A DNA stretch of 64,000 nucleotides from Cacajao melanocephalus (lineage: Eukaryota; Chordata; Mammalia; Primates; Pitheciidae). The stretch is taken from positions 1 through 64,000 of the forward strand of contig CAUYLG010033220.1 in assembly GCA_963573385.1 (NCBI GenBank), given 5' to 3'. The notes beneath the pieces were generated by a model that was not told the DNA's origin, ran no database searches, and was given only the letters and a program-made list of their open reading frames with translations. Position 1 is the first letter of the stretch; each line of letters starts with the position of its first letter. Of this stretch, positions 26,005 to 38,440 are shown one piece after another. The translations under genes were made by a program, and so were the position numbers.

Positions 26005-26304
26005 GGTCTGGGCATGGTGGCTCACGCCTGTAATCCCAGCACTTTGGGAGGCCGATGTGGTGGATCATCTGCAGTCAGGAGCTTGAGACCAGTCTGGCCA
26101 ACATGGTGAAACCCTGCCTCTACTAAAAATACAAAAAATTAGCTGAGCATGGTGGCAGGTACCTGTAATCCCAGCTACTCAGGAGGCTGAGGCAGGAGAA
26201 TTGCTTGAACACTGGGAGGAAGAGGTTGCAGTAAGCTGAAATTATGCCATTGTACTCCAGCTTGGGTGACAGAGTGAGACTCCGTCTCAAAAAAAAGAAA
26301 AGAA
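26005..26304 (+). mobile_element. Alu element (S-like), complete
   Basis: A full Alu is flanked by a perfect 15-bp duplication (aagaaaagtattttt at 25990-26004 and 26305-26319). The A tail has turned into an AAAAG microsatellite. Confidence 0.97.
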
Positions 26305-26319
26305 AAGAAAAGTATTTTT

Positions 26320-27889
26320 GAACAGCTTGAATAGCAGTTCTTTGTGGTTGTTTTAATATGTTCTCCATAGTATTCCTTGAATCTTTTCTGGAAAGAGATT
26401 TACAGGAAGTTAGATGCTGTATTTACTGGAGACTTTTCTTTATAGTTTTAACAATTGTTTTCTCTAATCCTTTGTAGAGTGGGTTTTATTATTTTGGCCA
26501 CAAAGAGACAGGCTAAATGTCAGTAAGAGATTACCTTTATGATATGTAATCCAAGAACATTCTGAGACTAATGACCCGCAATGCAGCTCTGTCTTCTGTT
26601 GTCCTAAGAGCCAAGTCCTCCTACTCCCTGCTTGCTCTCTTCACTTTACACACTTGTATACTGACACAAGAGAGGGCACTCATGGCATGCAACTTCCACC
26701 CCATGGAAAGTCTGTTATCATCTTCAAATAAAAGAATGCCTGGTGGTAAAGGTCAGCTCATGAGTCCAATTTTACCTTTGGTTTGTGTGTTGGAGAGAAA
26801 TAAAGCCACACAGATATAAGCCAAGGTGCTGGCAACCTTTAAGTCTGCAGTCTTCTAAAATGCAGATGAGAAAAAAGCAATGTAATGGAAACGAGTTATC
26901 CCCTGCTCTTATTTTCTTTATTTAATTTTTTATTCTTTTATTTTGATCAGATGCAGTTTAAGAGGAGTGATGCCAATCCTCCTCAGGGAAAATATACCTC
27001 CCACTAGGTATGAAACGCTGCATCATTTGGAAAATGATGCTCTTAATACCTCAGTTTAAATCTTCACGTCTCATAGTACATTACCTATTTTTATATGAAA
27101 TCAGCTGCTTGGTAATTAAATTTGATGCATGACATTTTTGAATGTAAAATTTTACTAGTAAATAAATTGAACAATAGCATATCATTTTCCCAGGAAATCA
27201 ATCTTCCTGCCTCTTGATTAACCAAAATGCATGAAAGGAGAGCATTCATTATTCAATATTAAAGCCGTGGTTAACAGAAAGTTACTAATTTAATCTTTCC
27301 TGTTGAAAATAGCTTAAAATTTATTAGTCTGCTTCACAGCCTTATTAATAGAGGATAGTAGGCTGAGTGAAATAAATGGACTGTTCGTTCTCTGATGATC
27401 AGATTTCTTCTATTTCCTTAACATCTTCATTTTTATAAATAAGAGTATAGTAGATCAAGATTCATAAGATGCAGGAGAATAGACTGTATCAACTAAAAAA
27501 TATTCCTTAGAATTTACTTTAAAAAAATTGGTATTTACCGCCAGTTTTTCTTCATATGTACTTACTTCTGAGAGTGGAGGACAGAAAAAAAAATGAAGAT
27601 AGCATGTAGTTGAGAGCTTGTACTCTAGTCAGAAATGAGCCTGTGATTATGTGACATATGGACATATCTGTCTTCTATTTTCTTGCCCTTTGTAAGGATC
27701 TAGTTTAGCAAGCAGAACCAACATGACAATCACATACTTCTTAGGAAGCATCTATTAAAATCACCAGACCATCTCTGCCTACTACACTCTGACTGAATAT
27801 TTTTATTAACTTACATCTACTTTTAATTTATTAAGCTTCATTTTGCTTCTATAATTATTTTCCTGCTACCATTTTTTATATCAAGAGAA
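26320..27889. other. Unassigned AT-rich sequence
   Basis: No gene, RNA or recognised repeat was seen. The 82-codon frame at 26571-26819 has no family resemblance. Confidence 0.4.
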
Positions 27890-28300
27890 AGTTTAACTTC
27901 CCTGACTTTGCAACCATGGCCCTTTGTGATCTGGTACTATGCCTCTGTGGACACCCTTTTCTCACTTATCTTGAATTGCATTCAAACATCTTTTCTTTCT
28001 CACAAACAGTACGCTTTCATTCTCATTCTGCCTACTCAATCCATGTATCTATCCTCTACCTCTGTAACTCCTATGCATGCTTTGATACCCATATTTTGTA
28101 TCACCTTCTCTAAGAATGCTGCCTTGATCACCATCTCCACCCCACACCACACAAAGTGCTACTTTGCATTTTCATGGTATGCTGGGATTCCTTCTCTCAG
28201 GCATTACTTACCATAGTGTTATTTTTGATTGTTTGTCTGTTTCTGGGGTAGGTAAAATCCTTTGCACAGCGCTAAGTATTGTGCATTCAAAATGTTATTT
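27890..28300 (+). mobile_element. L2 fragment
   Basis: The order 'tggccctttgtgatctggta', a 'cttctctaagaatgctgcct' block, 'accatctccacc', 'gattgtttgtctgtttctgg' and 'cagcgctaagtattgtgc' follows the 3' half of L2. The 102-codon frame at 27908-28216 lies within this repeat and is not a gene. Confidence 0.65.
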
Positions 28301-29944
28301 CAGCCAATTTGGATTTTTTTTTCTATTTAGTGGTTCCTGATGAACATTCATAATAACTTTAAGTATACTCTTTCAAATTAAATAATACCCAGGAAAAACT
28401 GGCAGGTTTAATATTTCCTATAGCCTGGCAATAAGGCAATGGGCCCTTTGCTGTTTCTTCTTTCTGTTCCTTCTGATCTCTAGTTGTTATAACTACTTTA
28501 CCCACTTGAACCCTTTTCTCTTGTTGGTATTGGCAGAAAATTAGATCATAACTCCCTCAATCCATCACCCATAGTAATTCCAAAATCCAAGGAGGTCTGC
28601 CCTGGGATTTCCACCCTCAAACTTTATGGAAGTGTTCGTGTCTACACAAATAGCCACTTCCAAGGGTAAAATGTCATCACCCCAAGGACTATCTTGGGAG
28701 GGACTCTAGAGTAAGTTAGTAATTTAAAAGACCCAACACTTATCTTTCATTAACTATCCACATGATTGGTGCAAGAGCCTGCTGACAGGTCCCAAGTATG
28801 CAACTGCCTCTCAATCTCTCCAAATGCCTCCATATCCCCATACATTTCTGAGCAGTGAGTGGTTGCACAACAGAGACTGTTCACATGTTTCTTTTCAAAA
28901 CAAAGAAGTCCTGCTCCAATAGAGCTTTGATATTTGTACTGGGACAAAATATATGACTCTTAACTTTTCAATGACATATTCTGCCAAAACTAACCATCAG
29001 AATTCTAGTTCTACCCCTGGCAAGCCCACTAAATTTACTGGCCAATTTTATTTTCTATAAAGAATATGGAATTTTTATTTTTCATATTAAAAAAAAGCCA
29101 ACAAATTGTATTTCTAGTAAACCACATCTCAATTTAGAATCAATTATTTGAGTCTTTATCTGTTTTACTCTGAGTTTTTTAAATAGTATGTGCTACAAAT
29201 CAGTCACATAGATTTAAGAGAGAAAAATTTGAAATTGGTGAGTGTAGTTTGAACTATCCTTTGAAATTCTGCAAGTAGAGATGTATCAAAGAAAGTTACA
29301 TTTTTAAAGCTAACAAAGACTTTCAAGCTCACTTAATGAGCCCTCTCATTTTGCAAGTGACGAATAGATTCCAGGCCCAGTTCTCTTACCTGAGTTTCCT
29401 AAGGTATCCTACGGCCAAAGACTGATAGATTTGGACTACAGCTGGCCTTCTGATTACCAGATTAATGTACTTTTACCTCCAGCTAATCAGGCACTTCCCA
29501 CATTTTAAAGATAAACTTAAAATCTTGACATGTTAATATGTGTTCTTATCTCAAATTTTGTCCCCCCAAATAATAGACCTCTTTCCTACCTCTTTTGAGT
29601 CCTTTTGGTTTTGTATGGGTTTTTTAGACTCCCAAATATATAGCCAGCTTTTATTATGTGCAGATTTCTCTCATACAGCGAGCTCTTTTAAGTTATTACC
29701 AGTATAATTACCATTATATCAATAATTTCTCTCCTTCAACTGCACTGTTTAAAAACCATGGGCAATATTTGCTCTCTTTTGGCAGCATAAATCTCTGATC
29801 CATTTATTTTTAAGATAAACTCTTGTAATTGGAAGGATTCTAAAGTGATCATTATGTTGTAAATACTCCATGAGTAGAGGCAGTTTACAAAATGGATTTA
29901 ATTTCTTTCCATAGAGTTGTGAGTTCTCATTAACTTTTTTTATA
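28301..29944. other. Unassigned sequence
   Basis: Nothing was recognised. Several short frames have no signature. Confidence 0.4.
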
Positions 29945-30120
29945 AAGATAATTTTTAATTCAGTCACAATTTTTTGAATGCCTATCATATGCCTGGCCAT
30001 AGGGATATAGAGATTAATATACCCAGAGGTTACCCTTGAGGAGTTCCAATCATCTAGTTTGTGTATTCTGCTAAGGTCAGCAAATCACAGAAGTGGTAGG
30101 CAAATGTGATTATTTGTATG
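29945..30120 (-). repeat. L2 3'-end fragment
   Basis: 'gaatgcctatcatatgcctg', 'atagggatatagagattaat' and 'cccttgaggagttccaatca' follow the reverse-strand L2 end. Confidence 0.65.
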
Positions 30121-30322
30121 TCCATTCTTTGCATTCTGCAGAGAATAGTCATAATTTTTATTCAGTTCTCTAAGGAATTATAATTCAAAATAGGGTTAAT
30201 AAATAGTATTGATTCAGCCTCACCCTTTTCTAAATTGTAATATGCAGGTAAAGACTTTCAGAAAGATTCGTAATTACTATTTTAGGCTTCTTATGAATGA
30301 AACTCTACGTAGACATACATAA

Positions 30323-30359
30323 AACACACACAACTCACACACACACATATACACACACT
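30323..30359. repeat. Impure (CA)n
   Basis: CA dinucleotides with small interruptions. Confidence 0.85.
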
Positions 30360-31309
30360 AGATCTCACTTTAATCCTCTTTTTGCTTATTAAAGAAGATG
30401 ACATTCTGTTGATTAACATTGACAATAAGATAACTTTTAATATAATTAAGTTTTCTTTCAACTACAGTCTGGCAAACAATCTTAGATCTTAAAAACACTT
30501 CACGTGACCTTAATTTTTCAACTTGTTGGTAAACTGTGTAGGTCTTCCCTGAAATCTATATTATCTATGATGATTTTAGCCAAATTTTTTCTCTGCCTTG
30601 TTTTGAGGCTAGATATACTTCCAAATGTACCAATTGCATGAAAGCTTTCCAAGATAGAATACAGCTAAATTGAGAATATATATGTATAAAACATATAATT
30701 ATACATATGTGTGTGTGTGTGTGTGTGTGTGTATTTCCTCAATGAAGTATTTCCTCTGGCATATGGATAAAAATACTTCATTTCTTTAAAAACATCTCTG
30801 ACAGCAGTATAACTTAATTTCAACTGCCAGACTGTTGACTAAAATGACCCTCATGAAATAAGCATTATTAAATAACAGGATGGTTTCTCAACTCGTTCAC
30901 TGACTCCCATTTTTAAAGTCCCACATACGTAACTTTAAGAGGGTAAACTAATACTGGTTTTCATGGAGTGCTTGTTTCTTTTAAGGCTCAAAAATCTCAA
31001 GGAAATGTTTTCTACTAAAATGAAGCAAAATGTAACCTTGCTGCTGAGAACTTATATTCAATGATAATTTACTTTCCTCGCAATGCTGGACTTAACTAAA
31101 CACCATACAAGGGCTGTGGCACCTCAGCACACTGGCTCTACCACCATTGCATATTAAATAATTCAAGGCATACGGAACTTTCCCATATATAAAATGGTAG
31201 TACAACAGGTAATAAATTTGGTGATTTCTAGTGATCTATTAAATATATTCAGATAAATGTGAAATTAAATTAATCTAAGGATTGTTGTATCTTCTATTTT
31301 TCTTCATTA
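30360..31309. other. Unassigned sequence with a (GT)n tract
   Basis: Apart from an uninterrupted GT tract at 30708-30732, no feature was recognised. Confidence 0.45.
30708..30732. repeat. (TG)n microsatellite
   Basis: A pure TG dinucleotide tract of about 12 units. Confidence 0.95.
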
Positions 31310-31385
31310 AGGATGTATTTATTGAACCCCCCACCATGTGCCAAGATACCATGTTAGGCACAAGAAATAAAAGATGAATTAAAGA
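31310..31385 (-). repeat. L2 3'-end fragment
   Basis: 'gtatttattgaacccccc', 'accatgtgccaagata' and 'gttaggcacaagaaat' match the reverse-strand L2 end. Confidence 0.6.
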
Positions 31386-33340
31386 CTATTTAGGTCAGTA
31401 TATCACATCTCTGTAAAAGGGAAAGTAAAGCCTTTTTTTTTTTTTTGCATGTGGAAAGTATGTTATGATTTAGACAATTGTATTGATTTCATAATCAAGT
31501 AGCTCTGAAACATTGGCCATGCCTCTTACCTCTTAATCCCCATCTTTAAATGAAAGCATCTGACCTGGTGATTTTATATATCTTCTTAAATCAAATGATC
31601 TAGAACAAGTTCACCCACCGATCCTAACCTAAGCTTCAGAGTTTACAAGCCAGTGAACCATCTTTGAATCTATTGAATGGGGGTGTTTTATTATTGTTGG
31701 AGAGAGAATGGAATGTGGGGGTAGGGAAGCTCTTAATTGTTTGTTGGTTGTGTTGCAGTCACCTATGGCAATCTTCCTTTCAGTAAGAAACCAAAGAGAA
31801 AGGGAGAAGGGGTAGGAATTGGCCTTTTGGACTAATTATAAAAGGGGAGAAATGTATTACATGCTGACAACATTATCCTCATGGTAGCCCTTGTGAAACC
31901 CTGAGAGAGCAGGGCCTAAATGAGAGTGAGCTGCCTCATGCTGAAGAAAGAAACACCTACCCACTTCCTCCAGGAATCTTATGGAAACCTTTGGAAGATC
32001 AGAGGCAGGTTGCTCCCTTGGCATGAATATGGGCATTGTCACCAGTACTGCTACCAGGGGCAATACTGAGGCTCCCACAGGAAGTGGGCAAGGAGGTACT
32101 GGATCTCCCATATGTAATCGTGATGGAGAGCCTGGCTGGCAAGCATCTGTGGGCCCCTGTTCAGAACCACCAGTAAACTTCGGGTAGGCTGTGTGCCTCT
32201 TGGAGGAGAAGGGTAAGTGCGGCAGTCTCCTGTGAGTGAATGAGGTCAGATAAGAAAAATCTCAATTATTGGTGAAATGTGACTAACTGTCTGTAGTGAA
32301 GTACAGAGCACATTTGCTTCTTTGATCTATTACACTGTCCAATTCCTCTTTTAGTCTCAATGGTTCACTGTAAACATAAAATAATATACAGATTGCAGGG
32401 ACTTGTCTAACCTGCAGAATTTTGAGAAATTTTAAATGTATCTTGGTACTTACAGAAAAAACAAGTGTATGGACATTTTCAGCCTGGAAAAAGTCATGAT
32501 ACCTTCAAATCAATGCTTGCATAAGCAACAATAAGAAAATAATTTACCCATTGCAACATTTCATCATGTTCCCATTCCTCTAATTTTGCACCTACTCCCA
32601 ATTTTACTTTGGAGGATCCATCTCATCTTCTACTTTTGATCTCTTAATATCTGGCAAAGAGTACTAGCCTTTTAACACTGAAAGGTTTTCATAAGATTCA
32701 TCTGAATCTTTATATCTAAAAACCGTTGAATTGCTTAAGTTGTCACCAATGCCTGTCAATGAGTATGAACCATGACAATACTGAAGTTCCCTCAATTGGC
32801 TTCGTGAACAGAGCTATCAACAATGGGGAACATGAGCTGGAACAGAAGAGAAAGACTGAGAAATATCATATGGTGACTGTAGCTGAAAGCCAAATGCATG
32901 AGTGCACACACATACACACCAGAGATCTATCAGAAATTCTTGGAGGAGAAACACATCTCATAAGGGCAGACAATACAGTGTAATCTGGAATCAATGAGGA
33001 GCATATTGAAACTACAATTTTGGAGGAAAAGATGAAGATAAAATATTCTACATCAAAAGGAATATAGCTTAGAAGAAATATAGGATGATAAAGGACCATA
33101 GCAGTATGTAATCCCTGTCATTATTGGAAAAAATAACAAAACCAGATGTTTCAAGACATCCCACTGTTTATGCATGGAGTTCAGACAAAGACCCCCAGTT
33201 CCAATCAAAGGCTCTTCTTTCCTTGAAAAACCATCACTATTGAAATCCTGACCTAATTAAAATACCCACTTTGATATCTCAGAATAAAGAACTGAATACT
33301 AAATATTGAAACCTGAGTGCATAAGATTAAATGATATTGT
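31386..33340. other. Unassigned sequence with a GC-richer island
   Basis: The segment at about 31860-32220 is less AT-rich and has overlapping open frames on both strands (31857-32111 minus, 31981-32187 plus) without known domains. The 85-codon frame at 32726-32983 is also unrecognised. I see no splice-flanked exon that I can defend. Confidence 0.4.
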
Positions 33341-33355
33341 AAGAACTCAAGCTAA

Positions 33356-33543
33356 GGATAAGGGGGCTAGGGGAGGAACAGCAGGGGGTGGGGATATTAG
33401 GAGGGATAGCATTAGGAGAAATACCTAATGTAGATGATGGGGTGATGGTTGCAGCAAGCCACCACCATGGCACGTGTATACCTATGTAACAAACCTGCAC
33501 GTCCTGTACATGTATCCCAGAACTTAAAGTATAATTTTTAAAA
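33356..33543 (+). mobile_element. L1P 3' end, severely 5'-truncated
   Basis: 'gagggatagcattaggaga', 'aatacctaatgtagatgatg', 'ccatggcacgtgtatacc', 'tatgtaacaaacctgcacg' and 'cttaaagtataatttt' are the 3'UTR end of primate L1. Only about 190 bp was inserted, a common result of incomplete reverse transcription. Confidence 0.92.
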
Positions 33544-33764
33544 AAGTTGAATCTAAGGTTCAATCTACCGTAGGAAAAACATATTAAAGCAGTTATTTGG
33601 ATAATTCAGAAACATGTTTTTTTGACTCAGTAGCAAAGATCTAGACATTTTAGACATGCATAGTCATTGCAGTTTAATATGTGCCACAGTTTGTTCTTTA
33701 AACTTCTCAGTGCCTAGAGAGTTGACACACCAACAAAGAAAATGAGGCAAATTAGGAAGGTCTA

Positions 33765-33980
33765 AATTATAAATCAGACACACTTAGGTTTACTTTCAAG
33801 CTCTATCACTTACACCAATGCAACCCTGACAGTCATTTAACACTCTGTGAAGCTATCTTTTAAATATGTAAAATGCATATACTAATATGTATTTCAAGTG
33901 CTTCCATGAGAATCAAGTGAAATGATATGTATGCAGCTCCTAATACAGAAGCTGACATTCAGTAAGCATTCATTACTATA
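33765..33980 (+). repeat. MIR
   Basis: The forward MIR pattern is visible: 'cacttaggtttactttcaag', 'tctatcacttacaccaatgc', 'catttaacactctgtgaagc', 'gctgacattcagtaagcatt'. Diverged. Confidence 0.7.
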
Positions 33981-35500
33981 TTTCATTTTGTTTATGCACA
34001 TGTTAGTAAAACATATTGGGAGCATTTTTATACACCTGAGGAGAGTATATCATGTATCCACGCAGGTCAGTCAGTGCCTCCTTGCCCAGGGCTTAGAACT
34101 TAGTAATTGTACAAGAAAGGATTGTTGAAAATATGAATTGTAACTTTACATTTAGGACCTTTTATGTTTCATGTTTTTTTAATATTAAAAAGGTTTAAAT
34201 TAGAAACAAAGATTTTAGTTTTGTTAGATTTGTAAGATTAAACATCTCAATACTTCACACATGGATAAACCCAAATGCATGGCAGGGGCAGTTAACATTT
34301 AGGATCATCCTGAATTGTGACATTTACTTTAACACGGTGATTCTCTCAGTGGGTATACTACTTCACCTAGCATCCTTTCATACAATCATAAAACTTAAGA
34401 TTCACTACATCTGCTCCTTTTGGAATAAGATACTGTTCACATATGCAAATGTATTTCATTAATCAACATTCTTCAGTGTTGATCATATAGTGAAAAGAAG
34501 AGGATTCCACAATCGAGCAAATTACTTCTCTTAATAGAATATGGTATATCTCTTTTTATGAAGTATCTGAATAAAAGCCCAATAAGTATGGAATGTTGAA
34601 TGAATTCATCCCTAATATTAGAGTCATTTCAATATTACATTGAGGGGTTCTGCATCTACTTTTTGAAAAAAATGATTTTGGTAAAGGCATTTTATTAAAG
34701 AGGTCAAAATATATAATATCAATAAAATTTTTGATTAGGTTTCATACTATAACATTCTTCCATTTATTTTGCTATTATTCACCTCAGTTGATACCTCTAT
34801 AGATTGCTTCATACATAGGAATCTTACCTTAAAGTAGAATGAAAGAATCACAACTCCCTCCCTGAAAAGAATAATTGATGCATCACCAATATGATTGTAC
34901 TTATAAAAACCACTCAAGTAATTTGCATTTAATTTAAGATTTCCTCAAGAAAATTATCCATGATTTACTACTCTAATTGTGGGTTGGCAAGGAAATTAGC
35001 ATCTCTGAAGCCACAGAAGAGCAGAGGTAAGTTAAATTTAGTAGTTAATTGTGAGGATAGTTACAGAAATCTAAGCAGGGCTTTCCCCAATGAAAGATGT
35101 TGAGCTTCCCCTGAATGCAACTGGAAGTGCTTTGTTGGCTGTGGTTTGGCTAATGAACTGAGTAATTTAAACAGGAAGGATTAAGTGGGTACTGATGATC
35201 AATGCACAAGCTAAAGTGTTGATTCATCTGCTCTCAGTGTTTATCCTAAACCGAAATACAAGAAACTCGTAAGCCAATAAATGATGTGCTATGAAATGTT
35301 TTAGTATAATCTGAAAATATATGAGATAATAAAATCAATGATTATAAAGTCAGGTTCTGTGCATTGAGGATAACATCCTCGGATTTATTATTCTTCCAAA
35401 ATTAATGTTCTTTCATTATAATAATTTTAAATTTCAGTGGTTATCTTACTAAATTATATACTAAGTAAGGTTAGTAGTTAACCATGCAACATAAATCTTT
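33981..35500. other. Unassigned AT-rich sequence
   Basis: No gene or repeat was recognised. Confidence 0.4.
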
Positions 35501-35670
35501 AACGACAGACAGATAAAGAGATAGGTAGACAGATAAACACACACACATATATATGTATGTGTGTCTATATGTGTGTACATATAAAGAGAGAAAGAGAGAG
35601 AGACAGGTACAGAGATAGGGACAGATAGATAGAAAAGGAGAGAAACAGAGAGAGAGGGAAAGGTAAGAGA
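35501..35670. repeat. Compound microsatellite (GATA/GACA, CA/TA, GA)
   Basis: Runs of GACAGATA units, then CACACATATA, then GAGA with GATAGATA form one compound simple repeat. The 75-codon minus frame through it is low complexity. Confidence 0.9.
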
Positions 35671-35939
35671 TAAATCTTATATTTGTAATGGAATACATTA
35701 ATAAAATCTCAAGGGTGAAATGAATATAATCTAGCTTCTTGCAAACCTTGATTTGGTACTAAATGCTTCAGAATCAAGCTACATTTCTTGTGAATTAAGA
35801 CAAAAATGGACTGAAATCAGCTAACTTTAGGAAGCTAGATATTTCATCATAACTACAATCAATAACTTGGATAAATATAAATGAACTTGGATGTTTGTTT
35901 AATCCTTGAGATAGTCCCCCCATTGATTAATCCAGTGCT
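35671..35939. other. Unassigned sequence
   Basis: Nothing was recognised. Confidence 0.35.
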
Positions 35940-36190
35940 AAATATATTTTGTCATCAAATTACTCTCACTTTGAAGACCATTTCTGTTCAATCTCAGCCC
36001 CATATGACAATATCTGATTCTATGGGTTATGGTTTATAATGTTTATTTTCAGGTTGATAAATTTATAATATTCTTAGAGTCCTGCAGAAAATCATGCAAA
36101 GTGTGTATATCCATGTATGGAATATAATATAAATGGAAAAAGTCATTTCCCTCTATAATTTTTAGAAGACGCTAGTCATTACTGCATATT
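35940..36190. repeat. Left copy of an unidentified diverged direct repeat
   Basis: This segment aligns by eye with 37020-37280 in the same orientation. Shared landmarks include 'aattactct(c/t)actt', 'caatatctgattct/caatatctctgactcc', 'ttataatgtttattttcagg/ttataatatttattttcagg' and 'gctagtcattactgca/gatagtcattagtgca'. I do not recognise the family. Confidence 0.7.
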
Positions 36191-36394
36191 ACATATATTA
36201 CATAATAACAGGCTGTCAACAGTCACAAATCTTTCCAAAGAAACAGCAGGGAAAGATACATATTTTTAAAGAAAATATTCATTCTATTATTGTTATGTAC
36301 AGAGTACATAACATGATCCAAATGGACCGTATATTATAATCTGTAAGCAAGCATGCCACTGTTACAACTCTGGGACATTTTTATTTTTCTTTAC

Positions 36395-36660
36395 TTCTTA
36401 AAATGAAATTTGTTGAGGTTTAATTCATCTATAGTAAAATGAAATCCTAAGTATACAAGAGTTCAATGAGTTGTGACAAGTGTATATGCTTGTGTAAGTA
36501 GCATCCCAGTCATAAAACAGAATATTTCTCCCACCCCAGTGTATAAAACACTCCTCACCAAAAGGTCTCCTCATGCCCTTTCTAGTTGCCACCACTGTTG
36601 CCTTAGCCCCTGGTCTTGGTTCAAAATCAGAGCTATTCTCCGTTTTAAGCTTGTCCCACA
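36395..36660 (-). mobile_element. L1M 3'-end fragment
   Basis: 'ttgttgaggtttaattcatc', 'agtatacaagagttcaatga', 'catcccagtcataaaacaga' and 'agttgccaccactgttgcct' follow the complement of an old L1M 3' region. The short frames on both strands are incidental. Confidence 0.75.
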
Positions 36661-36839
36661 CCCTGTATGAATAAACATGTTATGTGTTGAGAGATAGAGA
36701 CATGAGAAAGAAATTTGAAAATTTTACATTGCCGTACATGTAGATATAGTTATGTAATGCTATATTTTTTCCTTTTTCATGAGAAGAATATCAAGTAATG
36801 CAGCTGAAGAGTAATAAAAACAACAGAGGTATTGGTGCA

Positions 36840-36970
36840 AAACAAATCTGCTTTTAAATTCCAGATTACCTACTTTCTTAATACATCGTGTTCAGTTCAA
36901 GTTACATAATATCTGTGAACCCTGGTTCCCTCTTCTGTTAAGTGGAGACAATATACCCATTTATAGGGTA
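36840..36970 (+). repeat. MIR fragment
   Basis: 'gttcaagttacataatatct' and 'tggttccctcttctgttaag' with 'tggagacaatatacccattt' follow the forward MIR core. Diverged. Confidence 0.55.
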
Positions 36971-37019
36971 TAGAAGAGAGAAAGGGAGCTTTGGTGTAGT
37001 GATTGTCACATTTAAGCTC

Positions 37020-37280
37020 CTGAACATAGCTTTTCCTCCAATTACTCTTACTTTAAAGGCCACTTCAGCTTCATCTCAGTTTTTTTACAATATCTCTGAC
37101 TCCACGGGTGATGTTTTATAATATTTATTTTCAGGACAAGGAATTGAAGTTCTAACGTTTTTAGGTTACTGGAGAAATTAATGAGAAGTATGTATATAGT
37201 TTATATGTAGAATAAAAGGTGATAGCAAAAAAATCCTTCCTCTGTTTTTGAGAAGATGATAGTCATTAGTGCATGTGTCT
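37020..37280. repeat. Right copy of the unidentified diverged direct repeat
   Basis: Homologous to 35940-36190, about 1.08 kb away in direct orientation. An L1M fragment and a MIR lie between the two copies. Confidence 0.7.
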
Positions 37281-37862
37281 AATCTAAGACCTACTCATCC
37301 ACCCTCAACTCTCACCTTGCAGCTGAAACTGCTGGTGTTGGATTATTCCACTCCCATCCAATCCATGTAGTTGACTGTTTTTCTTTATGAGGATGTCCAA
37401 GATAACAGCAACAAGTCTAACTATGTCCTTTCAATAAGGAAAGGTATTATCATCTTTACCTAAAATGATTATTGATTTAATACAAACATGAGTGAGCCAC
37501 ACAAAAATTAGACCCCCACTGAAGATTTGGTGGACTGTTCATTGTTTGTCTTTTCTGTGGAGTCATCTAGGGGCGAACATCTACCTGAATTCAGTCTTGG
37601 ATTATAACTTCAGGAAAGGATACACAAGACTGCTGCTTTGCTGGTGAGGCAATATCCATATCGATTGGGTCAGTTTTACAGTTTCTGCAGATCAAGAAAG
37701 CTGCCATGCAAAATGGTATAGAGATGTGTGTTAATCTAGGCTGTCTGATAGGCAGACTCCAAGACAGGATTAAAGGCAATGTATTAGAGGAAATGCCTGT
37801 GAGAGAAAATACAATGGTGCTGGGAGAGCCACTCTGCCATGATCCAGGTCTGACCTGAACTG
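37281..37862. other. Unassigned sequence
   Basis: No gene or repeat was recognised. Confidence 0.4.
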
Positions 37863-38100
37863 AAGGAAGGAAGGAAGGAAGGAAGGAAGGAAGGAAGGAA
37901 GGAAGGAAAGGAGGGAGGGGGGAGGGAGGAAGGAGAGAGGGAGGGAGGGAGGGAGGGAAGGGAAGGAAAGAGGGAGGGAGAGAGGAAGGAAGGAAGAAAG
38001 GAAGGGAGGGAGGAAGGAAGGAAGGAAAGGAGGGAGGGAGGGAGGGTGGAGGAAGGAAGGAAGTGGGGGAGGGAGGGAGGGAAAGGAGGGAAAGGAAGGA
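37863..38100 (+). repeat. GGAA/GGGA purine microsatellite
   Basis: About 240 bp of almost pure purine begins with 11 perfect consecutive GGAA units at 37865-37908, followed by GGGA, GGAA and GAGA stretches. GGAA is the core recognised by ETS-family proteins, and long GGAA arrays are known to be bound by EWS-FLI1 in Ewing sarcoma. Whether this one is bound is not visible from sequence. Proline/serine-rich open frames on the minus strand here are artefacts of the repeat. Confidence 0.97.
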
Positions 38101-38254
38101 CCAAATGTTTTAGAATGCAGTCCTAAGAGGAATTCAGCCAGGTCATTGGAGGATCCTTGAGCCACATTTACCTGTCCCACATTTCCCAAGAATGGGCCTC
38201 ATTGTGTTTCTGCTACAGTCAGTCACAGGCTGGGAACAACCCACAAGAAGCATA

Positions 38255-38440
38255 AACCAAGTGGTCATTTTCAAACTTTAATAAGCATACAAATTGCTTG
38301 AGTTTTTTGTTCAAATGCACATTCTGATTCAGTGGCTCTGGAGAGGGACATGAGCTTCTGTGGCTCCAAGTTCCAGGAGCTGCCTATGGCACTGGCCCAT
38401 GGACCACAGGTTGGGTCATAATGGTAGGAGCACTTAACTA
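38255..38440 (+). mobile_element. MER20-like hAT (Charlie) element
   Basis: 'ttttcaaactttaataagc', 'atacaaattgcttgag', 'aatgcacattctgattcagt', 'ggctctggagagggacatga' and 'cccatggaccacaggttg' follow the MER20 layout. Confidence 0.8.

Noticed and set aside
27908..28216. 102-codon plus-strand frame with hydrophobic segments
   Set aside because: It falls inside an L2 fragment and does not follow the L2 protein; it is an incidental frame.
31838..31844. TATAAAA as a core promoter
   Set aside because: Such motifs are frequent in AT-rich DNA; no initiator, CpG island or downstream exon supports it.
37770..38189. Long minus-strand frames (139 and 106 codons) rich in Pro/Ser/Leu/Phe
   Set aside because: They are translations of the GGAA/GGGA microsatellite; the open frame is a consequence of the tetranucleotide composition.
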